The notes below the pieces were generated by a model. That model saw only the letters and a list, made by a program, of their open reading frames with translations. It was not told the origin of the DNA and did not search any database. A DNA stretch of 22,694 nucleotides from Nitrospira sp. (GTDB lineage: Bacteria; Nitrospirota; Nitrospiria; Nitrospirales; Nitrospiraceae): assembly GCA_020697375.1 (NCBI GenBank), contig JAJFBJ010000087.1, positions 1 through 22,694 of the forward strand. The letters run 5' to 3'. A program made the translations under genes and the position numbers. Shown here piece after piece: positions 13,904 to 22,009 of the stretch. How positions within the stretch are numbered: the first letter of the stretch is position 1; the number at the start of each line of letters is the position of its first letter.

Positions 13904-14935
13904 TTACAGATACAGATAGAGGGCAGCCACCACCCCGAAAAATTCCGAGGTGTTTCTTCCTCGCAGGCTGAACCATGGTCCGGCGATGATCCCCACATGT
14001 TCATTCCAGAGGTATTCCACTGCCGGCGCGATCGTGAGCACTTCGCTATAGCCCTTTCCCACTGTCGCCGGGTCCCCTCCAGGTGTGAACCCGTTGGCGC
14101 CTGAAAAGCGGGTCGCATCGGCGATTTGAAAACTCACGTCCAGCGCCAAGACCACGTGGCGGGTGACGGTATATTCGCCTGCGGCCGTCAGCGTCGTCAC
14201 CGGTCCCGGCTCCACGCGGCCGTCCGTGTCGAACCCCCCGCCGTATGAATTGAATCCCTGTACCGAGACGGGCGAATAGAAACCATATGAGGCGTTCAAA
14301 CGGTATCGGAGCACGTGATCGTCCGTGAGCCTGATCGCTTTCTGGACACCGATGCCCAGCGTCGTGGCAAACGATCCGCCGCCGGTTCCGCCCAAACCCG
14401 TCGCCGTATGACTCAAACGGTTATGACTTCCGGTCGGAAATGTTTCCTGGGCCCAGAGGCGGACATCCGGCAGCCAGGACCCGGGGGGACTTCTCATGAC
14501 TTGGAAGCCGAGCTGAAGGGGAAAATCTCCGAAGCCGTCGACGGTTTCATTCTCCGAGTGATTGCGGACCCACTGCGGGGCGAATTCGACGTCGATGCGG
14601 CTCGTCAAGCCATAGATGAAATAGACCTGCTGCACGTAGGTGCTGTTCGTCGTCGCCGATTGCAGACGCCAATTGTTATTGTACAGGCCGCCGAAGCGGG
14701 TGACGTAGAAATAGGGTTCGACCACCATATGGCCTTGATCGACCGTGCTGCCGCGTGTGGACAGCAGCGTACCGGTAAACCAAGGACCGGTAGAAGGGAG
14801 TGCCGTTTCGCCCTCCTTTCCCCATGCCGGCTCCGGGCAGAACAAGCAGAGAAGGAACAGGCCGAATACGCATGTTCGAACGAAGCGGATCGATCCTGCC
14901 GGGATGGGGCGGATGTCGGTTTCGGGCTTCGTCAC
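13904..14935 (-). CDS. Predicted outer-membrane beta-barrel protein (transporter-like)
   Basis: The 343-residue product starts with a long signal peptide (IRFVRTCVFGLFLLCLFCPE, cleavage probably after PAWG). Alternating amphipathic segments rich in Tyr, Gly and Asn follow, such as HMVVEPYFYVTRFGGLYNNN, YRLNASYGFYSPVSVQ and a hydrophobic terminal ALYLYL. This matches the loosely defined outer-membrane 'transporter/porin' family near phenol-degradation MetA-like barrels; substrate unknown. GTG 14935 was preferred because a good -10 box (TATAAA, 14977-14972) lies just upstream. The frame is open to 15118, but that would place the promoter inside the gene and 60 residues before the signal peptide. 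No partner genes are adjacent. The promoter resembles that of dsbA-nhaA, so co-regulation is inferred. Confidence 0.8.
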   Translation of the reverse strand: MTKPETDIRPIPAGSIRFVRTCVFGLFLLCLFCPEPAWGKEGETALPSTGPWFTGTLLSTRGSTVDQGHMVVEPYFYVTRFGGLYNNNWRLQSATTNSTYVQQVYFIYGLTSRIDVEFAPQWVRNHSENETVDGFGDFPLQLGFQVMRSPPGSWLPDVRLWAQETFPTGSHNRLSHTATGLGGTGGGSFATTLGIGVQKAIRLTDDHVLRYRLNASYGFYSPVSVQGFNSYGGGFDTDGRVEPGPVTTLTAAGEYTVTRHVVLALDVSFQIADATRFSGANGFTPGGDPATVGKGYSEVLTIAPAVEYLWNEHVGIIAGPWFSLRGRNTSEFFGVVAALYLYL

Positions 14936-15328
14936 CCTACCTGTGAATCCCTGGCGGGCATGCTGAAAGGATTTATACACCGTTGGCTCATGCAAAGGTA
15001 ATGTGAAGGAGGCCTTTACATGCCTCGTGGTTTTCGCATAAGGTCCCTCTGAGGGCTCGGCGACGGTACGTATCAGAGGTCTGATCCGCAACATGACAGA
15101 GAGTCTCGCAACTCGCAACGCGTTCGACTATCCTCCGTCAAGGTAGCAGGCCCCTTCGCTACTCCTTGTCTTAAATATCGGTTCTCTTGTGCTTCAGCAG
15201 ACGGGTGGTTCCATCCGGACTGGATCAGCCGCGCTGGATGTGCCGGAGCCGATCGCGCTCCAACCGTAGGACCATATTTCGCCCGGTACGAAAGGATTGC
15301 ATCGATCCCTGTGGATGAGAAGCGACGA
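14936..15328. other. Divergent intergenic region, outer-membrane gene / P-type ATPase
   Basis: About 390 bases separate the divergent starts. The outer-membrane gene promoter occupies 14972-14999. A short inverted repeat GTAGC-N10-GCTAC lies at 15143-15162, in front of a TTAAAT, and may belong to the ATPase promoter, but no consensus -35/-10 pair was found. The rest of the region shows nothing recognisable. Confidence 0.45.
14972..14999 (-). promoter_or_regulatory. Promoter/operator of the outer-membrane barrel gene
   Basis: On the minus strand TACCTTTGC, ten bases, then GGTGTATAAA matches the dsbA-nhaA promoter module base for base outside the variable centre. The palindrome is ACCnTTG...CAAnGGT, weaker than at 9534-9554. 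The -10 is TATAAA at 14977-14972, 37 bases before the GTG chosen as start. Confidence 0.55.
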
Positions 15329-18082
15329 ATGGAGCAGGTGATTCAGTGGCACAGCCTTGAGATCGACGAGGTTCTTGAACGATTAGAGACCGACCGGCAT
15401 CGTGGATTGCCTCTGGAAGAAGCGGGGCGCCGATTGCTGCATTACGGTCCCAATCGTCTTCCGCCGCCGCCCAAGCGCCCGGCATGGTTGCGGTTTCTCT
15501 TACAGTTCCACAATGTCCTGATCTACATGATGCTGGTCGCAGCCGGGATCGCAGCTCTGCTCAGTCATTGGGTAGACGCAGCCGTGCTGTTCGCCGCCGT
15601 CATGGTCAATGCCGCCATCGGATTTATCCAGGAGGGCAAGGCCGAGGAAGCCCTTGATGCGATAAGCAACATGCTCTCGCTTCACACGACGATCCTGCGC
15701 AACGCCGAACGAACCGAAACGGCGGCCGAGACCGTCGTGCCGGGGGATGTCGTGGTCCTCGTCTCCGGTGATAAGGCGCCCGCCGATCTCCGCCTCATCG
15801 CCGGCAAGGGCCTGACGGTGAATGAAGCGATCCTGACAGGAGAATCACAGGTGGTGGAGAAGCAGGCCATGCCGGTGCAGGCAGAGGCTCCGTTGGGTGA
15901 CCGCCGCTGCATGCTCTACTCAGGGACCCTCATCGCCTCGGGAAAAGCGATCGCCGTGGTTGTCGAGACGGGTATCCGAACCGAGCTCGGCCAGATCAGC
16001 TCGATGCTCGCGCAGGTGCAGGCGGTAACGACCCCCCTGCTGCGCCAGATGGCCGGGTTCAGCCGGTTCCTGGCGATCGCCATCGGATTGATGGCCCTCG
16101 TCACCTTCTTCATCGGTGTCCAGTGGCGCGGTCATGCTCCAGACGAAATGTTCATGATGGTCGTGGCGCTGGCAGCCTCATCTGTTCCCGAAGGGCTCCC
16201 CGCCATCATGACCATTACACTGGCTCTCGGCGTGCGGCGCATGGCCAGGCGCAACGCGATCATCAGGCATCTGCCGGCGGTCGAAACGCTCGGGTCGGTC
16301 ACGGTCATCTGTTCCGACAAGACCGGGACCTTGACCAGAAATGAGATGACGGTCCAATCGATCTCCAGCGGCGACCATACATTCGAGGTTACCGGAGTAG
16401 GCTATGGGCCGGAGGGTGGCTTTCATCTCGCGGGAACTGTGGTATCGGCAACCGACTATCCTGACCTGGTCAGCGCAGCGCGCGCCGTCCTCTTCTGCAA
16501 TGATGCGCGGCTGCGCTACCATGACGGCATGTGGCACGTCGAAGGCGACCCGACGGAGGGAGCCCTGCTGGCGCTTGCCGGCAAAGCGGGCATCGACCAG
16601 GCGTCGGAATGTGTCGCTCTCCCGCGCACCGATGCCATTCCCTTTGAATCCGAGCATCGATTCATGGCGACGATGCACCACGACCATGACAATCACGGGT
16701 TCATTTTCGTGAAGGGTGCTCCCGAACGAATTCTCGACATGTGCGACCGATATCGTGTCGGGGGGCAGGACCTGCCGATCAATCGGGATTATTGGCGCGG
16801 ACGGGCCGGGTATTATGCCGCTCAGGGAATGCGTATCCTTGCCGTGGCCGAGAAACAGACCCTGTCCACGCAACATGACTTGCATTTTTCGGATGTCGAA
16901 GGAGGATGCACGCTCCTCGCTTTGCTGGGCATCATCGATCCGCCACGGGAGGAAGCGATGGCGGCGGTGGCTGAATGCGCGTCCGCCGGCATCCGGGTCA
17001 AAATGATCACCGGCGACCATGCCGACACCGCTCGCGCCATCGGCTCGCGCCTGGGCATCGGTCATGGTAAACCGGCGCTGACCGGCGCCGAGGTCGAAAC
17101 CATGGATGACGCGAGACTTCGCCTGATCGTGACCGATATCGATGTGTTCGCCCGCGCCAGTCCCGGACATAAACTGCGGCTCGTCCATGCGCTGCAAGCG
17201 ACCGGCCAGGTGGTGGCCATGACCGGCGACGGGGTCAACGATGCGCCGGCACTCAAGCGCGCGGACGTGGGGGTGGCCATGGGGTTGAAGGGCACCGACG
17301 CCGCCAAGGAAGCGGCCGACATGGTGCTCGCCGACGACAACTTCGCCACGATCAGCAGCGCGGTGCGCGAAGGGCGGGGAATCTACGATAGCATCCGGAA
17401 ATTCGTCCTGTTCATGCTGCCGACCAACGGCGGCGAAGCCCTGGTGGTGACCGCGGCGATTCTGTTCGAGCTGACGCTGCCGCTGACGGCGGCGCAGGTC
17501 CTTTGGATCAACATGGCTACGTCGAGCACGCTCGGCCTCGCACTGGCCTTTGAGCTTCCGGAATCCGACGTGATGCAGCGCCCTCCGCGCGATCCCCGGG
17601 AACCGCTCCTCTCCTGGTTTTTCCTGTGGCGGGTCTTGATGGTGTCCGTGCTGATGATGACAGGGGCGCTCGGGCTGTTTCTCTGGGAACTCCATCAGGG
17701 CGCGAGCCTGGAAACCGCCCGGACCATGGCCGTGAGCGCCGTGGTGCTGTCTGAAATGTTCTACTTGCTGAACAGCCGCCACATTTATAAATCGGTGCTG
17801 TCGCGGGAAGGGCTGTTCGGCAATCGCTATGTTCCGATCGTCATCGCGGCTTGCGCGGCCTTGCAGCTTGCCTATGTCCATGCAGGTCCGTTACAGAAGG
17901 TGTTCGGTTCGACGGATTTGACCGTGTTTGAATGGCTCAAGGTGTGCCTGGCCGGAGTCCTGGTTTTTACCGTCGCCGAAGCGGAGAAAATCGTGATAAG
18001 CCTGTTCGGTCTCAAGGACGGCCGTTCGACCGCCGACCCGGACGCTGGATCCGGGACCTCAACCATGCAGGAGCAGGTCTGA
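15329..18082 (+). CDS. Type II cation-transporting P-type ATPase
   Basis: This 917-residue ion pump has a cation_ATPase_N domain (WHSLEIDEVLERLETDRHRG), the actuator TGES (170-173), the phosphorylated aspartate D330 in CSDKTGTLTRNEM, the nucleotide site KGAPER and the hinge TGDGVNDAPALKRADVG. Binding-site residues can be compared with SERCA. TM4 PEGLP has E288, and TM5 TNGGE has N700 and E703. TM6 reads NMATSS, with Ser732 where SERCA has the Ca2+-binding Asp800. So it is type II but probably not a classical Ca2+ pump; K+, Na+ or H+ are open options. ATG 15329 has GAGAAG six bases upstream; GTG 15311 would add six residues. Its stop overlaps the universal-stress gene start (TGATG), and the mrp genes follow, pointing to cation homeostasis. 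Confidence 0.92.
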   Translation: MEQVIQWHSLEIDEVLERLETDRHRGLPLEEAGRRLLHYGPNRLPPPPKRPAWLRFLLQFHNVLIYMMLVAAGIAALLSHWVDAAVLFAAVMVNAAIGFIQEGKAEEALDAISNMLSLHTTILRNAERTETAAETVVPGDVVVLVSGDKAPADLRLIAGKGLTVNEAILTGESQVVEKQAMPVQAEAPLGDRRCMLYSGTLIASGKAIAVVVETGIRTELGQISSMLAQVQAVTTPLLRQMAGFSRFLAIAIGLMALVTFFIGVQWRGHAPDEMFMMVVALAASSVPEGLPAIMTITLALGVRRMARRNAIIRHLPAVETLGSVTVICSDKTGTLTRNEMTVQSISSGDHTFEVTGVGYGPEGGFHLAGTVVSATDYPDLVSAARAVLFCNDARLRYHDGMWHVEGDPTEGALLALAGKAGIDQASECVALPRTDAIPFESEHRFMATMHHDHDNHGFIFVKGAPERILDMCDRYRVGGQDLPINRDYWRGRAGYYAAQGMRILAVAEKQTLSTQHDLHFSDVEGGCTLLALLGIIDPPREEAMAAVAECASAGIRVKMITGDHADTARAIGSRLGIGHGKPALTGAEVETMDDARLRLIVTDIDVFARASPGHKLRLVHALQATGQVVAMTGDGVNDAPALKRADVGVAMGLKGTDAAKEAADMVLADDNFATISSAVREGRGIYDSIRKFVLFMLPTNGGEALVVTAAILFELTLPLTAAQVLWINMATSSTLGLALAFELPESDVMQRPPRDPREPLLSWFFLWRVLMVSVLMMTGALGLFLWELHQGASLETARTMAVSAVVLSEMFYLLNSRHIYKSVLSREGLFGNRYVPIVIAACAALQLAYVHAGPLQKVFGSTDLTVFEWLKVCLAGVLVFTVAEAEKIVISLFGLKDGRSTADPDAGSGTSTMQEQV

Positions 18083-18972
18083 TGAATATCGCATCCATCG
18101 CCGTCGCCATCGATTTTTCCGATCACGCCAGGCATGCCGCCGATCGTGCGGCCATGCTGGCCGCGGAACAACGGGCGCAATTGGACCTGGTGCATGTGAT
18201 CAGCGAGTCCTCGCTGGATAGGCTTCACAACTGGTTAGGCGCGCCGGCCGATGCGGAGGCCAGGCTGCGTGACGATGCGGAGCGTTCTCTCAGCGACATG
18301 GTCAAGGACATCGCCGGCAAGAGAAACATCGCCGCACGCGCCCTCGTGAAGACCGGTCATGTGCTGAATCAGATTCTCTCGTCGTCGGAGTCGGCCGATC
18401 TGTTGGTCCTGGGGGCGCATGGCCGGAATCCTTTGCGGGATCTCATCCTGGGCACGACGGCGGAACGCTTACTGGGAACCTCCAAACAGCCGGTGCTCGT
18501 GACGAAACGCCCGCCGCAGGCCTTGTATGAGCAGGTGATCGTGCCGGTGGACTTTTCCGCCTATTCGGCTCCGGCGCTGAGGATGTCCAGGCTGATCGCT
18601 CCCACTGCCCGCATCACGATCGTCCATGCGTTCCGCGTTCCGTTCGAGGGGAGACTCCGGATAGCCGGCGCGTCGGAGGAATCCATCCTGGCATACTGCG
18701 AAGAAGAACGACAGGAAGCCGTGAAGAAAATCAAGGAACTGATCCGCGGCTCCGACGATGACGCGTCCCGGATGTCCTATGCCGTCGAGCGCGGCCACGT
18801 GTCTCGCGTGATTCTGGCCCAAGAGGAGAAATTCTCTGCGGACTTGATCGTCATCGGCAAGCATGGCCGGTCCATGGTCGAAGAATGGCTCCTTGGGGGC
18901 GTCACGCGCCATGTCCTTGCCGGTTCGAAGTGTGACGTCCTCGTCGTCCATGAGGGAACAGAGGTCCGTTAG
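18082..18972 (+). CDS. Tandem-domain universal stress protein
   Basis: This 296-residue cytoplasmic protein has two UspA folds, residues 1-147 and 150-296. Each begins with a beta-strand/Asp motif (ASIAVAIDFSDHA; QVIVPVDFSAYS) and ends with an ATP-binding G-x2-G-x9-G-(S/T)-type loop (GAHGRNPLRDLILGTTAERL; GKHGRSMVEEWLLGGVTRHV). Such proteins bind ATP or AMP and often modulate a neighbouring transporter. The ATG shares its A with the stop of the P-type ATPase, with GGAGCAGG upstream, so the two are likely co-translated and the protein may regulate the pump. mrpA begins nine bases after its stop. Modulation of either transporter is an inference from position. Confidence 0.93.
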   Translation: MNIASIAVAIDFSDHARHAADRAAMLAAEQRAQLDLVHVISESSLDRLHNWLGAPADAEARLRDDAERSLSDMVKDIAGKRNIAARALVKTGHVLNQILSSSESADLLVLGAHGRNPLRDLILGTTAERLLGTSKQPVLVTKRPPQALYEQVIVPVDFSAYSAPALRMSRLIAPTARITIVHAFRVPFEGRLRIAGASEESILAYCEEERQEAVKKIKELIRGSDDDASRMSYAVERGHVSRVILAQEEKFSADLIVIGKHGRSMVEEWLLGGVTRHVLAGSKCDVLVVHEGTEVR

Positions 18973-18980
18973 ATTACGCC

Positions 18981-21653
18981 ATGATATTGCCGATCATCAT
19001 CCTGCTCCCCTTGCTTGCCGCCGCGGCCGCGCTGCTGGCGCAACGCCGCGGGTTCACCGCCGCCGCCTGCGCCGCCGCCTTGCCTGTCGCTGGAAGCCTG
19101 GCCTTGCTGGCCGGCGAAGTTCCGGAGGTGCTCACAGGGGAGAAACTCCTCGTACAGTGGCCCTGGCTACCGAACCTTGGTTTCAATCTGTCGTTCCGGC
19201 TCGACGGACTCGGACTGCTTTTCGCGCTCCTCATCCTCGGCATCGGGCTGCTCGTCATTCTCTATGCGCGCTACTACCTCGCGCCGGAGGAGAGCCTGGC
19301 CTCTTTCCTGCTCATCGGTTTCTGGACCCACAGCCCGCTGGCGCGTCAGGGGGCGCGCATGGCCTTTGCCGTCACGAGCGCCGGCGGACTCGCGCTCCTC
19401 GGCGGAGTGTTGCTTATCGGCAATGTCGCGGGCAGCTTCGAACTGTCCGATTGGTTCTCGGCGCGGGAAACCATCCGGAGCCATCCCTCCTTCAATGTGG
19501 CGCTGGTGCTGATTCTGCTGGGAGCGTTCACGAAATCCGCGCAGTTTCCTTTTCATTTCTGGCTGCCCGCGGCCATGGCTGCGCCCACGCCCGTGTCGGC
19601 CTATCTGCACTCCGCCACGATGGTGAAAGCCGGCGTGTTCCTGCTCGCGAGGCTCTATCCTTTGGTGGGCGGAAATCTCGTGTTCGAGTATGTGACGACC
19701 ACCGTCGGCCTGACGACCTTCATCTTCGGCGCCTATGTGGCGGTGTTCAGACATGACCTGAAGGGCCTGCTCGCCTATTCGACCATCAGCCACCTCGGCC
19801 TCATTACGTTTCTGATGGGCCTGGATACCCCGATGTCATCGGTGGCCGCCATTTTTCACATCGGCAACCATGCCACCTTCAAGGCCTCGCTCTTCATGGC
19901 GGCGGGCATCATCGATCACGAGTGCGGGACTCGCGACATGCGGCGGTTGGGCGGCCTCTGGCGCCATATGCCCCAGACCGCCGTTCTGGCCATTGTGGCC
20001 GCGCTGGCCATGGCCGGCGTGCCGCTCTTCAATGGATTTCTTTCCAAGGAAATGTTCTTCGCCGAAGCGCTCAATCTGTCTCACCTGCCTTTCCTCGGAG
20101 GAATGGGCCCCGCCGCCGTCACGCTCGGATCGATGTTCAGCGTAGCCTATTCCGTGCGTTTCATCCATGACGTGTTCTTCGACAAGCCGCACGACCTCCC
20201 GCATGTCCCTAGCAAGCCGCCGCGCTACATGAAAGTCCCGGCCGAGGTGTTGGCGGTCGTCTGCATCGCGGTCGGCGTCCTGCCCGGCCACACCGTTGCT
20301 CCGCTGGTGAATGCCGCCTCCAAGGATGTGGTCGGCGATGCGCTGCCTCCCTATGAAATCGCGCTGTGGCACGGGTTCACGCAGCCGTTAATCATGAGCG
20401 CCGTCGCGCTCGCCGGCGGCGCGCTGGTCTACTGGCTGTTACGGCATCAATACGATCTGCATTTGCACGTGCCGGTGCGTTATACCGGACGACTGCTGTT
20501 CCAGCAGGCCTACGATGGTGTGATCGCCGTCGCGGGCCGGCTCACCAACCGGATGGAGAACGGCTCGCTCCAACGTTATCTCGCCCTCATTTTGTCGGCG
20601 ATCATATGCCTCGTCACATGGCCGTTCCTTCGGCATGGATTTGCCGGAGGCGGGGCCACGGCGACGCCGGTGATGCCGCTCGCGCTCGTCGTATGGGGGA
20701 CTGCGATCGCGGCGGCGGTTGGCGTCGTCCGATTTCATCACGAGCGGGTGGTGGCCGCCATATTGGCCGGGGTCGTAGGACTCGCCGTATCGATCGCCTT
20801 CGCCTATTTCTCTGCTCCGGACCTCGCGCTCACGCAGCTTGCCGTCGAGGTCGTCACCACTCTGTTGATGCTCGTGGCGCTGGCGTTTCTGCCACAATCG
20901 ACAGCCGTGGAATCGTCGCGGCGGCGAAAACTCCGCGACGCCGTACTGGCGGTGATCGCCGGCGCCGGTGTCGCGGGTTTGTCCTGGGCTGTCCTGACGC
21001 GCGGTCAGGAATCCATCGCCTGGTATTTTTTGGAGAACAGCCTCCCCCTGGGCGGCGGGGGCAATGTCGTCAACGTGCTTCTCGTGGATTTCCGAGGCTT
21101 CGATACCTTCGGGGAGATTACCGTGCTGAGCATGGCAGCGATGGGCGCCTGGATATTGATGGCGGAACTGCGCGCCGACCGGTCCGTCGTCATCAGACCA
21201 CCGGAACCGGACGGCATCATGTTCAGGGTCGCGGCGCGATTGCTCCTGCCGTTCACAATTCTCGTGGCGGCCTACCTGTTTCTGCGCGGCCACAATCAGC
21301 CGGGCGGCGGATTTCTCGCAGGGCTCTTAGCGGCCGTCGCAGTCGTCATGCAGTACATGGGAGAGGGGCTGCGGCAGACGCTGGCCCGCCTGGGCATCGA
21401 CTTCAGAATCATGCTCGGCGCCGGTTCGTTGCTCGCCTCTTTGACCGGCTTGGCCGGCATCCTTGCCGGCATGCCGTTTCTGACCAGCGGATCCGGGCAC
21501 CAGCAGGTGCCGCTGCTGGGGGATATCCCTCTCGCGAGCGCCATGGCCTTCGACCTCGGTGTGTTCATGACCGTGTTCGGGACGACGCTTCTGACGTTGA
21601 CCGCCATAGGGCAGGCCAGGCGCAAGCCCTCACCAACCGGCGGGGCGGCGTGA
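18981..21653 (+). CDS. mrpA: Mrp Na+/H+ antiporter subunit A fused to subunit B, with internal deletion
   Basis: This 890-residue core subunit of the multisubunit Na+/H+ antiporter is homologous to complex I NuoL. The N-terminal antiporter domain has K185 in GAFTKSAQFPFHFWLP, HSATMVKAG and FNGFLSKEMFF. A DUF4040/MbhD-like part follows (FSAPDLALTQLAVEVVTTLL), then the MbhE-like DTFGEITVLSMAAMGAW and an MrpB domain with GHNQPGGGFLAGLL. Between residues 104 and 105 about 38 residues expected in the family are missing: ARYYLAPEE runs straight into SLASFLLIGFW. That removes TM4 and the first half of TM5, including the FWE glutamate (E140 in Bacillus numbering) needed for ion transport. The frame is kept. 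ATG 18981 has only a weak ribosome-binding site. The stop overlaps the mrpC start by one base. It could be a real variant, a dead subunit or an assembly error. Confidence 0.9.
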   Translation: MILPIIILLPLLAAAAALLAQRRGFTAAACAAALPVAGSLALLAGEVPEVLTGEKLLVQWPWLPNLGFNLSFRLDGLGLLFALLILGIGLLVILYARYYLAPEESLASFLLIGFWTHSPLARQGARMAFAVTSAGGLALLGGVLLIGNVAGSFELSDWFSARETIRSHPSFNVALVLILLGAFTKSAQFPFHFWLPAAMAAPTPVSAYLHSATMVKAGVFLLARLYPLVGGNLVFEYVTTTVGLTTFIFGAYVAVFRHDLKGLLAYSTISHLGLITFLMGLDTPMSSVAAIFHIGNHATFKASLFMAAGIIDHECGTRDMRRLGGLWRHMPQTAVLAIVAALAMAGVPLFNGFLSKEMFFAEALNLSHLPFLGGMGPAAVTLGSMFSVAYSVRFIHDVFFDKPHDLPHVPSKPPRYMKVPAEVLAVVCIAVGVLPGHTVAPLVNAASKDVVGDALPPYEIALWHGFTQPLIMSAVALAGGALVYWLLRHQYDLHLHVPVRYTGRLLFQQAYDGVIAVAGRLTNRMENGSLQRYLALILSAIICLVTWPFLRHGFAGGGATATPVMPLALVVWGTAIAAAVGVVRFHHERVVAAILAGVVGLAVSIAFAYFSAPDLALTQLAVEVVTTLLMLVALAFLPQSTAVESSRRRKLRDAVLAVIAGAGVAGLSWAVLTRGQESIAWYFLENSLPLGGGGNVVNVLLVDFRGFDTFGEITVLSMAAMGAWILMAELRADRSVVIRPPEPDGIMFRVAARLLLPFTILVAAYLFLRGHNQPGGGFLAGLLAAVAVVMQYMGEGLRQTLARLGIDFRIMLGAGSLLASLTGLAGILAGMPFLTSGSGHQQVPLLGDIPLASAMAFDLGVFMTVFGTTLLTLTAIGQARRKPSPTGGAA

Positions 21654-22009
21654 TGGAACTGATGGTGGCCATCGGACTTGGTATCGTGACCGCCTGCGGT
21701 CTGTATCTGGTTCTGCGGGGGCGCACGTTCCCAGTGGTGCTTGGGCTGTCGCTGATTTCCTATGCGGTCAATCTTTTCATTCTGGCGATGGGGAGACTGG
21801 TCCCGGGAGCCTCACCCATCATCACGCGGGAAGCGGCAGGATATACCGATCCCATCCCGCAGGCCCTGGTATTGACGGCCATCGTCATCAGTTTCGGCAT
21901 GACCGGTTTTCTCCTGGCGCTCGCTGTCCGCATGCGGCATCAAACCGGGAGCGACCATGTGGATGGCGCTGAACCGGAGACGGCCGGCAGGCCGGCGGAT
22001 CAACCATGA
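21653..22009 (+). CDS. mrpC: Mrp Na+/H+ antiporter subunit C
   Basis: This 118-residue NuoK-like membrane subunit has three hydrophobic helices: LMVAIGLGIVTACGLYLVL, the FPVVLGLSLISYAVNLFILA segment, and IPQALVLTAIVISFGMTGFL. The linker DPIPQALVLTAIVI is diagnostic of MrpC/MnhC. It anchors the Mrp complex between subunits A and D and carries conserved residues of the ion path. ATG 21653 overlaps the mrpA stop (TGATG) and its stop overlaps the mrpD start (ATGA), so the three are coupled. The hydrophilic tail after RMRHQTGSDH is typical in length. Confidence 0.94.
   Translation: MELMVAIGLGIVTACGLYLVLRGRTFPVVLGLSLISYAVNLFILAMGRLVPGASPIITREAAGYTDPIPQALVLTAIVISFGMTGFLLALAVRMRHQTGSDHVDGAEPETAGRPADQP

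Noticed and set aside
14936..15118. Extended N terminus of the outer-membrane gene
   Set aside because: It would place 60 charged residues before a good signal peptide and would contain the likely promoter; GTG 14935 fits better.
16178..17881. 567-codon open frame opposite the P-type ATPase
   Set aside because: It is antisense to a strongly conserved ATPase and its His/Arg/Gln-rich translation matches nothing; high GC makes such long shadows common.
20366..21652. Long plus-strand frame running into mrpC from far upstream
   Set aside because: It is an alternative frame inside mrpA, rich in Arg/Gly/Ala with no membrane pattern; only the part from ATG 21653 is MrpC.
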